Source: Anaerolineaceae bacterium UBA1363 (lineage in GTDB: Bacteria > Chloroflexota > Anaerolineae > Anaerolineales > Anaerolineaceae). Taken from it: a DNA stretch of 39,720 nt. The notes under the pieces are model-generated. The model was not told the DNA's origin and made no database searches. It saw nothing but the letters and a program-made list of their open reading frames with translations. This document shows, piece after piece, positions 15,708-23,352 of the stretch (within the stretch, counting starts at the first letter, position 1; every line of letters starts with the position of its first letter). The DNA is taken from assembly GCA_002306055.1 (NCBI GenBank), contig DBRR01000016.1:18110-57829 (forward strand), in the 5' to 3' direction. A program made the position numbers and the translations under genes.

Positions 15708-18029
15708 TCACCTATCCCCGGCCTGCGTCCCTGTAAACAGCTTGCCTGAGCTGCCGAAGTGGTGGGCGAGGGCGCCGTCGGGGAATTGGATGGTGGTGTT
15801 CTTGCCCTCCCGCCGCACTTCCAGCCCCCTGAAGCGCACGATCAGCGGCCAGGGGCAGGGGTTTTCCCCCGAGATGCTGACCTTCTGCTCGTTGATGATC
15901 TGGATCCCAGCCAGTTCAAGCAGCAGCAGCGGCGGCAGCAGTCCGCGGATGCCATTGCGAATCCCTCCGGCAAAGCCGCTGCTGCTGTGGAAGCCCTCCA
16001 GCAGGGCATGTTCGCGCTTCAGCATGCTGGAGAAACCCAGCATCAGCCGGCTGAGGAGGTCGAAGGCAAGTTTTTTCTCGCCGATGCGGTTGAGGTGCTC
16101 AATCAGGAGGCAATTCCAGCCGATGTTCACCCTGCCGCCCTCGGTTTTGGCGGGGTCGAGGTCAGTCGGCAGACCAAAGCGGTAGCGGAACTCCTGCGGG
16201 GCAGCCCAGGCGGGCAGTTCTGCCTCACCGGTTTGTCCTTCCCAGCCCAACTGCTGGCTGATGTCCGTAATCTGCAGATCGCTGGTGTAGACTTCCACCG
16301 AGCCTTTGGCAAGATCCAGCGCCTCCAGGCGGTCAAAGCGCGAGAAAACGTTTTGGGTGGTGATGTGGAAACAAGTTGGCAGCCAAAGGATCAGGCTCGA
16401 ATCGATCGTTTCGCGCAGCTCCTCCCCGCGGCTGTCCGCGCCCACGACCTGGAACTCTCCGGGCATGGCAATGGCGGCGCTTTGCTTGATCAGGATGTTC
16501 AGCCTGGCGGGGGTGTCGAGCCTGACGCTCTCCCAGGTCGGATCGGGCAGTTGTACCTCGGAAAGCATCTGGAATGGGTGGACGCGATGGGTGTCGCGGT
16601 CGATGAAGGAGGCGTTGGGCTGCTCGGAGCGAAAGCGCGCGATGGCAGCCCCCAGGCGTTCCTGGTAAGGGCGGATCTGCGCGGAGAGCGCTTCATCGCC
16701 TAGCACGCGCGTCATGCGCTGCAGCGTTTCGAGTTCGTCCGAGAGCAGGACAGCCAGCCCCAGGCTTTCGGCACTTGAGATGCGGGTGGGGAAGGAATCT
16801 TCCCGCCAGACATCGAAGTTGAGCAGGTCTGTGAGCCTGGCGCGATCAGGGTCGGGCCACTCGGGCAGCCCGTCCTGGTCGCGGTCGTGCTGCGGAGAGA
16901 ACCAGCGCAGCGTCTGCTCCGCCAGCACCGGCAGGCAATCCGCCAGGAATTGGGGCTGCTGGTAGTAAGTATGGACGTCCCAGACCAGGGCGGCGAGCTG
17001 CGGGAACGGCGGCGCGGACTTTGATTGGCATGGAGGGCTTTTGAGAACCCCGCGCACCAGCTCGACCGCGGTCTGGACCTGGGCGGGCAGCAGTGCGCGC
17101 ACGAACTGCCTGATCTCCATGATCGAGGGCTCGTCCGAGGTCGGAGCCCAGAACCTGGGCTCAAACGCTTTGCCGACAGGGCTGTGTGGGTTGCGCTTAT
17201 CGAAGAAAGACAGCCTCTGTTGGGGGTCTTCTGGCTGCCTGACGAGCAGGTTGGTCTGATCTTGTATGCTCTTGAAGACCAGGTTCCAGTCGTGCAGCGG
17301 GGTTTCGATTTCAAGTGTGCGGGCTTGATCAGCGACCTCCAGGCGGGCAACTTCCGCCTGCAAGTTGGTGGGAAAAGGTTTGAGGGCGCGTTCCTGGCTC
17401 TGGGTGGGTGAAAAAGCCAGGCTGCAGCGCCAGATCGTGGAAAATTCCTCGCCCGGCAGCAGCAGCTTGCTGACTTCGAGCGCCTGGTTGGGGCTGATGA
17501 CCGGCTTGGGCGTGCCATCCGTGACCAGCGCGACGGTCAGCTCACCGCTTTGCCCGCGCAAGTACGTTTTGTAATCCAGTTTCGTGATCGCCATACCCTG
17601 CCCGCCATCCAGCGGCACCAACAAACCCGCCACGCGCGCGCTCAACTCGGCATTTTCGCTGCCGGTGTTGCGCAGCGTTATGCGCCCGCTGATGGCGTAA
17701 GGCTCGCGCGCCCAAAACTCGAAAAAGGCCTGCGTATCCGGGTCGGGCGAGAGATTCAACCTGGCGTAGTTTGAGGTCAGGCTGTCAATGCGGGGAGAAG
17801 TGAGGAATTCGTTCAGGTTTTGGTAAATGTGCTTATTCCGACCGACGAAAGGGAAGATGCGGAACGACTGCGCCTGCAGTCCCAGGCTGGTTTGCAGAGA
17901 AAGCGGTTGAGCTGAATCGAGATCCAGCTGCCAGACAATATCCGGGCTTTCCAGATCGGTCGCGAAAGCGTGATCCGCAGCCAGCGTGAGGCTGATGGGG
18001 TCGGTGGTGAAGTAGGGTCCCGAAGGCAT
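15708..18029 (-). CDS. large protein with six-hairpin glycosidase-like features
   Basis: I do not recognise a named family. The 773-residue protein has no signal peptide or membrane helix. The first ~240 residues are beta-rich, like the N-terminal super-sandwich of many carbohydrate enzymes. The central and C-terminal part is helical, with YYQQPQFLADCLPVLAEQTLRWF, DRDQDGLPEWPD, GWNCLLIEHLNRIGEKKLAFDLLSR and GIRGLLPPLLLLELAG, resembling (alpha/alpha)6 barrels of GH63-, GH15- and trehalase-like enzymes; the DxDGLPE stretch is a common substrate-side loop there. A glycoside hydrolase or amylo-1,6-glucosidase-like role is inference. It is divergent from the PBP1A gene, 89 bases apart. Confidence 0.6.
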   Translation of the reverse strand: MPSGPYFTTDPISLTLAADHAFATDLESPDIVWQLDLDSAQPLSLQTSLGLQAQSFRIFPFVGRNKHIYQNLNEFLTSPRIDSLTSNYARLNLSPDPDTQAFFEFWAREPYAISGRITLRNTGSENAELSARVAGLLVPLDGGQGMAITKLDYKTYLRGQSGELTVALVTDGTPKPVISPNQALEVSKLLLPGEEFSTIWRCSLAFSPTQSQERALKPFPTNLQAEVARLEVADQARTLEIETPLHDWNLVFKSIQDQTNLLVRQPEDPQQRLSFFDKRNPHSPVGKAFEPRFWAPTSDEPSIMEIRQFVRALLPAQVQTAVELVRGVLKSPPCQSKSAPPFPQLAALVWDVHTYYQQPQFLADCLPVLAEQTLRWFSPQHDRDQDGLPEWPDPDRARLTDLLNFDVWREDSFPTRISSAESLGLAVLLSDELETLQRMTRVLGDEALSAQIRPYQERLGAAIARFRSEQPNASFIDRDTHRVHPFQMLSEVQLPDPTWESVRLDTPARLNILIKQSAAIAMPGEFQVVGADSRGEELRETIDSSLILWLPTCFHITTQNVFSRFDRLEALDLAKGSVEVYTSDLQITDISQQLGWEGQTGEAELPAWAAPQEFRYRFGLPTDLDPAKTEGGRVNIGWNCLLIEHLNRIGEKKLAFDLLSRLMLGFSSMLKREHALLEGFHSSSGFAGGIRNGIRGLLPPLLLLELAGIQIINEQKVSISGENPCPWPLIVRFRGLEVRREGKNTTIQFPDGALAHHFGSSGKLFTGTQAGDR

Positions 18030-18118
18030 GGAACAAGTATAAACTGTTTACCTCTGACGCTGCGCAAACTTGGTGCACGGCGCATCCTGGCATTTTCAGC
18101 TTATGTTAAAATGTCACT

Positions 18119-21100
18119 ATGGATAACAGGATGGACCCTACAATGGACGAGAATGAAGAGAACGAAATCAAACCCGCGGAATACCAGGAGTTGGGCGACT
18201 TTACAGAAACGCCCGGATACAACCCCACCCCGGACCCGGTCAGCAAATTCGAAACTTTTGAGGGATACGGCGCCAAAGATATGATGGAACCTTCGAGGGA
18301 AGCGGAAGCGGATCACGAACCGGAGCCTACCTCAGAACCTGAGCCTGAACCGAAGCCTACCTCAGAACCTGAGCCTGAACCCGAGCCTGCACCTGAGCCT
18401 GAGCCGGAAACGCCGGCAGATTCGAGTTACTTTAGGGAACTGGCTGGATTTAAAGAGGTCGAAAGTTTCCCGGAACCCGATTGGGAGCCGGAAGCCATTA
18501 CTGACTTTAAGACCGGTCACTGGGCCGTGGAGCCAAAGTCGCAGGGGGAGGCGCCGCAGACGGTGATGGAACCAGTTCAGCCTGAAACCATCCTCACCCC
18601 TGATGACATCCCAACCATCCCGCCCCAGCCAGAAGATCTCCCCCAGGCTGCGGAGCCCCAGACGGAACCGCTGCCCCAAGCTGTGGAGGTCGTTGACCCG
18701 CATGCGACCGTTCTGGCTTCCACAGCGTTCGCCAACAACGTCAATCAAGCTAAGGAAGGCACGCAGCCTGTGCTGACCTCGCATACCCAGCCCAACAAAT
18801 CCACCCGGCAGGCTCAGCCCAAACCCGCGGCTGGCAGGAGCGGAAAAACACCAACGAAACCCAAGCCCGCAAAGGGGGGGAAGAAAAGCGGTTGTTTTGG
18901 CAGGACATTGTTGATTGCAGCGATTGTCTTTTTGCTGATGATGATGGGTGTGGCAGCTTTTGCGATTTACAAGTACTTTGATATTGCCAAGACCCTGCCC
19001 GCGGTGGATGAGCTGCAAAACCGCGCCTCGCAGTTTGAGACGACGCGCATCCTCGACCGCAACGGCAACATCCTGTACGAGATCGTGGACCCAAACGCCG
19101 GCAAGCGCACTTACATACCACTTGAACGCATTTCCCCTTACCTGATCGCCGCGACGATCGCCACCGAGGATAAGGAATATTACAACCACCCCGGGTTCGA
19201 CCTCGTGGCGCTGGCGCGCGCGCTCTACACCAACTACACTTCCGGCGAAATCGTCTCTGGCGGGTCCACCATCACCCAGCAGCTGGCCCGCATGCTGCTG
19301 CTGCCGGAAGAACGCTTTGAGCAGTCCTATGAACGTAAAGCACGCGAGATCATCCTTGCGGCAGAGATCACACGCCGCTATACCAAGGAACAGGTGCTGG
19401 AACTTTATCTCAACGAAATTTTCTACGGCAACTTTGCTTATGGCATTGAAGCTGCTGCTGAAACCTACTTTAACACCACTGCCGCGGATCTGACCCTCTG
19501 GCAATCCTCTTTCCTGGCGGGTCTGCCGCAAGCGCCAGCAGTATATGATATTTACAACAACCGCGAAGCTACTCTCAACCGGAACAAAACCGTGCTCTTG
19601 CTGATGTATCAACTCAGCAACGAGGAAGGCTGCATCTATATCGGCGAAAATCTCACCCCGGTCTGCCTGGATGCCATTCAGACGCTCGAAGCCTCCAAAA
19701 CGCTGGAAGCCTATGAGTTTACCAAACAGGATTCTGTGATGAAGTTCCCCCATTGGGTGGTGTTCATTCAATCACTGCTCGAATCGCAGTTCGACTCACA
19801 GACGATCTACCGCTCCGGCTTCACGATCTACACGACCATCGATCCTGACCTGCAGGTACAGGCGGAAGAGGCGGTGCGAAACCAACTCGCCCAGATGACT
19901 GAAAACAATGCCACCAACGGCGCGGTGATCGCGATGGACCCTAAAACTGGTGAGATCCTCTCGATGGTGGGCTCGGCAGACTTCAATAACGCGGAGATCA
20001 GCGGGCAGGTCAATATGGCGCTGACCCAGACCCGCCAGCCAGGTTCTGCCATTAAACCGCTCACCTACCTGGCGGCTTTTGAGAAAGATTGGACCCCCGC
20101 CACACTCATTTGGGACGTACCCGCGAGCTTTCCGCCTTCCGGCGACCCGAATGATACCAATCCGCGCTATGAACCGGTCAACTATGACGGCCGCTTCCAC
20201 GGACCAGTGACTGTGCGAGACGCACTGGCGAACTCCTACAATATCCCGGCTGTGAAAGCGCTCGAGTACGTGGGCATCTATGATGATCCAACCACACCCA
20301 ACCCGGATGGTTTCATCAACCTGGCGCGCCGGCTTGGTATCACCAGCCTGAACCGACCCGATTATGGGCTCTCATTGACTCTGGGAGGCGGTGAGGTGAG
20401 CCTGCTTGAGCTCACGGGCGCTTACCAGGTGCTGGCAAACGAGGGGCGCAGAGTGGCTCCGGTGGCGATCACCAAGGTGATCGATCACACGGGAAACGTA
20501 ATCTATGAATATATCCCGACCAATGGGGAACAAGTGGTTCGGGCGGCACACGCCTACCTGCTTTCTTCGATTTTGTCCGATAATAACGCCCGCGCGCCGA
20601 TGTTTGGCACCAACTCCGTGTTGGCGTTGCCTTTCCAGGCGGCGGTGAAAACCGGAACCACCAACGACTACCGCGACAACTGGACCGTTGGCTATACTCC
20701 CGACTTACTGGTTGGGGTATGGGTGGGGAATGCGGACTATACGCCCATGGTCAATACCTCCGGCGTCAGCGGCGCAGCGCCAATCTGGGCGAACATCATG
20801 CAGACTGGCATTCAGCAGCTGCGCGGTGGCAGCGCTACCGCCTTTGCCCGACCTTCGGACGTGGTGGATATGACAATCTGCTCTGTCTCGGGGACTGTGC
20901 CAAGCGAGTATTGCCCCAGCCAGCGTACAGAAGTCTTTGCCTCGGACCAGGGTCCCCTGCCTAAGGAAGAGGACCTCTGGGTAAAAAGCATGATCGACTC
21001 CTGGACAGGACTGCAGGCTTCCCCAGCTTGTTCCGAGTTCACAAAAGAAGTCCTGGCAATCAACGTGGAAGACGAAGATGCCATCAAATGGCTCAAGACA

Positions 21101-21622
21101 GATGCCGGTAGAGCCTGGGCGGATAACTACGGCTTCCCGGATCCGCTGGTGATCAAACCCGAAAGGGAATGCCGTCTGGATGACCCTCGTCCAATCATCG
21201 ACCTGATCGGGCTGCAAGATGCAATCACTGAAAACCCGTTCAAGGTGGTTGGCGTTGTGGATGCGACAGCGAATTTCAAACAGTATAAACTCCACTGGGG
21301 TGAGGGCGAGGACCCAACCGAGTGGAACGCACTGCAAGAAGATTGGATCACGACGCCGATGCGCAGCGCGGGTGTGCTGACGGAATGGGATGTCAGTGAG
21401 CTGGACGGAAAGGTGATCACGTTGCGCGTGACTCTGCACAGCACTCAAAACACCGAGGTGCAGAAAAAGTACATAGTGCGCTTCGCGCTGCCAACTCCGA
21501 CACCCACGCCAACGCCCACTCCTACCCCGACAGCGGCGCCGACCTTAGTGCCGACGGAGACGGAAACACCTACACCTACAACCGTGCCGGATGAGCCAAC
21601 GCCAACGGAAGGCACACCTTAA
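18119..21622 (+). CDS. class A penicillin-binding protein (PBP1A-type transglycosylase/transpeptidase)
   Basis: This 1167-residue protein builds peptidoglycan outside the membrane. Residues 1-258 are an unusual cytoplasmic tail rich in Pro and Glu, with a PEPEP repeat at 68-97. A membrane helix spans about 262-284. The GT51 glycosyltransferase follows (RILDRNGNILYE at 310-321; catalytic Glu350 in ATED; GGSTITQQL at 381-389). The transpeptidase has Ser643/Lys646 (SAIK), SYN at 706-708 and KTGT at 844-847. A ~250-residue C-terminal extension ends in PT repeats and a Thr/Pro/Glu tail. The first ATG lacks a clear ribosome site; the ATG at 18143, with AGGA upstream, is an alternative start. Confidence 0.93.
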   Translation: MDNRMDPTMDENEENEIKPAEYQELGDFTETPGYNPTPDPVSKFETFEGYGAKDMMEPSREAEADHEPEPTSEPEPEPKPTSEPEPEPEPAPEPEPETPADSSYFRELAGFKEVESFPEPDWEPEAITDFKTGHWAVEPKSQGEAPQTVMEPVQPETILTPDDIPTIPPQPEDLPQAAEPQTEPLPQAVEVVDPHATVLASTAFANNVNQAKEGTQPVLTSHTQPNKSTRQAQPKPAAGRSGKTPTKPKPAKGGKKSGCFGRTLLIAAIVFLLMMMGVAAFAIYKYFDIAKTLPAVDELQNRASQFETTRILDRNGNILYEIVDPNAGKRTYIPLERISPYLIAATIATEDKEYYNHPGFDLVALARALYTNYTSGEIVSGGSTITQQLARMLLLPEERFEQSYERKAREIILAAEITRRYTKEQVLELYLNEIFYGNFAYGIEAAAETYFNTTAADLTLWQSSFLAGLPQAPAVYDIYNNREATLNRNKTVLLLMYQLSNEEGCIYIGENLTPVCLDAIQTLEASKTLEAYEFTKQDSVMKFPHWVVFIQSLLESQFDSQTIYRSGFTIYTTIDPDLQVQAEEAVRNQLAQMTENNATNGAVIAMDPKTGEILSMVGSADFNNAEISGQVNMALTQTRQPGSAIKPLTYLAAFEKDWTPATLIWDVPASFPPSGDPNDTNPRYEPVNYDGRFHGPVTVRDALANSYNIPAVKALEYVGIYDDPTTPNPDGFINLARRLGITSLNRPDYGLSLTLGGGEVSLLELTGAYQVLANEGRRVAPVAITKVIDHTGNVIYEYIPTNGEQVVRAAHAYLLSSILSDNNARAPMFGTNSVLALPFQAAVKTGTTNDYRDNWTVGYTPDLLVGVWVGNADYTPMVNTSGVSGAAPIWANIMQTGIQQLRGGSATAFARPSDVVDMTICSVSGTVPSEYCPSQRTEVFASDQGPLPKEEDLWVKSMIDSWTGLQASPACSEFTKEVLAINVEDEDAIKWLKTDAGRAWADNYGFPDPLVIKPERECRLDDPRPIIDLIGLQDAITENPFKVVGVVDATANFKQYKLHWGEGEDPTEWNALQEDWITTPMRSAGVLTEWDVSELDGKVITLRVTLHSTQNTEVQKKYIVRFALPTPTPTPTPTPTPTAAPTLVPTETETPTPTTVPDEPTPTEGTP

Positions 21623-21631
21623 TCGTTAATG

Positions 21632-21662
21632 AAAGTCAGGTTCCAAAGCGGATCCTGACTTT
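21632..21662 (+). terminator. hairpin after the PBP gene, probable terminator
   Basis: AAAGTCAGG (21632-21640) pairs perfectly with CCTGACTTT (21654-21662), with extra pairing inside the loop. It lies 9 bases after the stop codon. There is no strong T-run after it, so termination may be partial. Confidence 0.55.
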
Positions 21663-22003
21663 GTAATTCCTAACGTAAGATGGCGTGAAATTAAGTTGAT
21701 ATTCGAGGTGTCGTGGAATGCCAGCCCACAATATAACTTTAAACCCACTTTGAAAAATCTTAAGAGCAGACTGCCGCGCCCCTTCCACACTTGTATGTTA
21801 GCTTTGTCGATTGAACCGGGGCTTGCAGTGACGCACCGCTCGTCATCGCGAGCGAAGTGTGGCGATCTGCCGTTTAACACACGATTGTTCCGGGCTCCTG
21901 CCCGGGCATAGTATCTCGCTAAAGGCGTCCAAAATCAATTGGAGACCTTCGGTCGGTTCACGTACGCGGTCTGGAGACCGGCACGAACGGGAGCATTGCC
22001 ATC
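21663..22003. other. intergenic region with hairpins and dispersed repeat fragments
   Basis: No gene is seen. A strong hairpin CCGGGC-TCCT-GCCCGG lies at 21890-21905. The string TGGCGATCTGCC at 21860-21871 recurs at 28017-28028, next to the other copy of the palindromic repeat, so the two intergenic regions share more than one dispersed element. Confidence 0.55.
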
Positions 22004-22081
22004 TAGATCACATTCAGCGGCGGATTGAGGGCACGACACGTTCGTTCATCATATCGCCCGTGGTGCCCTCAAGCTCGCCCT
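22004..22081. repeat. dispersed palindromic repeat, copy A (interrupted by the IS)
   Basis: TTGAGGGCAC (22025-22034) and GTGCCCTCAA (22063-22072) are perfect inverted arms. The whole ~76-bp unit aligns without gaps to copy B at 27849-27923. Copy A is broken after GCTCGCCCT by the IS110 element; its right-hand remainder, CTACGA, is at 23322-23327. Confidence 0.85.
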
Positions 22082-22083
22082 TG

Positions 22084-22089
22084 TATCTT
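22084..22089 (+). promoter_or_regulatory. -10 half of the junction promoter for the bridge RNA
   Basis: TATCTT near the left end becomes the -10 box only when the right end is joined to the left end in the excised circle. The -35 box is at 23303-23308. Transcription would begin about 22095-22097, at the 5' stem of the predicted RNA. Confidence 0.65.
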
Positions 22090-22095
22090 TATAGG

Positions 22096-22262
22096 GATCT
22101 CAATTACGCTATAGATAGAGGTCAGTCAGGAAGGTGAGGGTGAATCCGGGCTCGCCCTTTGGAGCGAATCCTGAAACGTAGAAAGGATCCCCTCACCCAT
22201 TTATTCACAAAGATCGGACGGTATCTGGAGCGTAAGAGCTCGCATTCACAAGGTTGATCCGA
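22096..22262 (+). ncRNA. predicted IS110 bridge RNA
   Basis: The left end folds into three parts. The 5' stem-loop is GATCTC (22096-22101) with GAGGTC (22118-22123). The target loop is closed by GGTGAGGG (22133-22140)/CCCTCACC (22190-22197) and ATCC/GGAT; it holds the left target guide GCTCGCCCT (22150-22158), identical to the target at 22073-22081, and the right target guide CGTAG (22177-22181), complementary to CTACG at 23322-23326. The donor loop is closed by GATC (22212-22215)/GATC (22256-22259) with apical stem GAGC/GCTC; it holds GACGGTATCT (22217-22226), identical to the right end at 23314-23323, and ACAAG (22248-22252), complementary to CTTGT at 22080-22084. The 3' end is uncertain. 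Confidence 0.8.
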
Positions 22263-22310
22263 AGATTGCGCCTGACTGATAACACTAGTTTAGCAAAAGA
22301 AAGGGTAAAC

Positions 22311-23306
22311 ATGCAAGCAGGAGAAGGGATCATCGGGATAGACATTTCAATAGACAGTTTTGATCTGGTGCTGCGCAGCACACGCGCAGAGCAACACCGG
22401 GTATTCTCCAACGACCCAAAGGGGTACACGGCCATGGTAGCCTGGGCAGAGAGACAACCCGAACGAGTGGTGCATATTTGTTTGGAAGCGACAGGAAGTT
22501 ACTGGGAGGGGTTGGCAGAATACCTGTATCAGGGCGGGTACACGGTGAGCGTTGTTAATCCCTATCAGGTCAAGCGCTACGCGGATCATCTGCTGAACAG
22601 GAACAAAACAGACAAAGCAGATGCAAGTTTGATCGCTGAGTTCTGTGAAAAAGACCGGGAGCGATTGAGGGCATGGAAGCCATATCCCCCTGAAATCAAG
22701 GCTTTGCGCGCGATGGAGAGGCGTTTGGCTGAGTTGCAGGACATGAAACAGCAGGAGCAAAACCGGCTGAAGAGTGGAGTGACTGACCTGGTGGTGCTTG
22801 AAAGTCTGCAGGAAAACTTGACGCATCTGGAAGGCCGAATCAAAGCCCTAATGAAGAAGATCAAGGAGCATGTGGAACAGCATCCTGACCTGAGAGAAAA
22901 GCAAAGGTTGTTGACGAGTATCCCTGGGATTGGCAAGCTGACCGCGATCAAACTGATAGCAGAGATTGGAGAGATAAAGGACTTTGCAAGTGCCTCTCAG
23001 CTTGCCGCTTATGCCGGGTTAGCCCCCAAACAATTCCGGTCGGGCAGCTCGGTTCATAAGCAGACCCGTATCAGCAAACAAGGACGGACAGAGTTGCGCA
23101 GATGTCTGTATATGCCAGCCGTGGTTGCTTCAGAACACAACCCGATCGTAATGGATCTGAAAAGGCGTATGTTGGCCAGCGGACACGCCAAGATGGAGGT
23201 GATTGTGGCAGCCATGAAAAAATTGTTGCACCTGGCATACGGAGTGCTCAAGTCCGGCAAACCATTTGACCCAGATTATGGCAACCAATTTTGCTTTAAC
23301 CCTTGA
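22311..23306 (+). CDS. IS110-family DEDD recombinase (transposase)
   Basis: The 331-residue protein has the N-terminal RuvC-like DEDD domain with Asp11 (GIDIS), Glu59 (CLEATGSYWEG), Asp101 and Asp104 (NKTDKADA). A coiled-coil spans about 135-190. The C-terminal Transposase_20 domain has the helix-hairpin-helix SIPGIGKLTAIKLIAEIG and the serine motif SGSSVHKQTRISKQG (244-247), which supplies the serine that attacks DNA in this family. Guided by its bridge RNA it joins donor and target at a CT dinucleotide. I chose the ATG at 22311 (AAAGGG upstream); the open frame back to 22254 would overlap the RNA. The stop codon TGA lies inside the -35 box TTGACA. Confidence 0.95.
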   Translation: MQAGEGIIGIDISIDSFDLVLRSTRAEQHRVFSNDPKGYTAMVAWAERQPERVVHICLEATGSYWEGLAEYLYQGGYTVSVVNPYQVKRYADHLLNRNKTDKADASLIAEFCEKDRERLRAWKPYPPEIKALRAMERRLAELQDMKQQEQNRLKSGVTDLVVLESLQENLTHLEGRIKALMKKIKEHVEQHPDLREKQRLLTSIPGIGKLTAIKLIAEIGEIKDFASASQLAAYAGLAPKQFRSGSSVHKQTRISKQGRTELRRCLYMPAVVASEHNPIVMDLKRRMLASGHAKMEVIVAAMKKLLHLAYGVLKSGKPFDPDYGNQFCFNP

Positions 23307-23308
23307 CA
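23303..23308 (+). promoter_or_regulatory. -35 half of the junction promoter
   Basis: Consensus TTGACA overlapping the recombinase stop codon. In the excised circle it would stand exactly 17 bases from TATCTT of the left end (15 bases to the core CT, then TG), a textbook sigma-70 spacing. In the inserted form no -10 box follows at the proper distance. Confidence 0.65.
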
Positions 23309-23352
23309 TTCAAGACGGTATCTACGACTTGCTTTTGGATAGCAGCGAAATA

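Larger units (their letters stand above)
22080..23323 (+). mobile_element. IS110-family insertion sequence, complete (IS621-like)
   Basis: The element is bounded by the dinucleotide CT at 22080-22081 and 23322-23323, giving about 1242 bp with one CT counted. It lacks terminal inverted repeats, as expected for IS110. The left non-coding end is 229 bp, the recombinase 331 codons, and the right end only 15 bp to the core CT. The ends are fixed by comparison with copy B of the palindromic repeat, where CGCC-CT-ACGA is continuous (27918-27927); here CGCC-CT and CT-ACGA are separated by the element. IS621, from memory, has the same design, a CT core and repeat-sequence targets. Confidence 0.88.

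Noticed and set aside
18362..19771. 469-codon minus-strand open frame
   Set aside because: Antisense to the PBP gene; no recognisable domain.
22254..22310. 19-codon N-terminal extension of the IS110 recombinase
   Set aside because: It overlaps the predicted bridge RNA, and the ATG at 22311 has a ribosome site and matches the family N-terminus (GIIGIDIS with Asp11).
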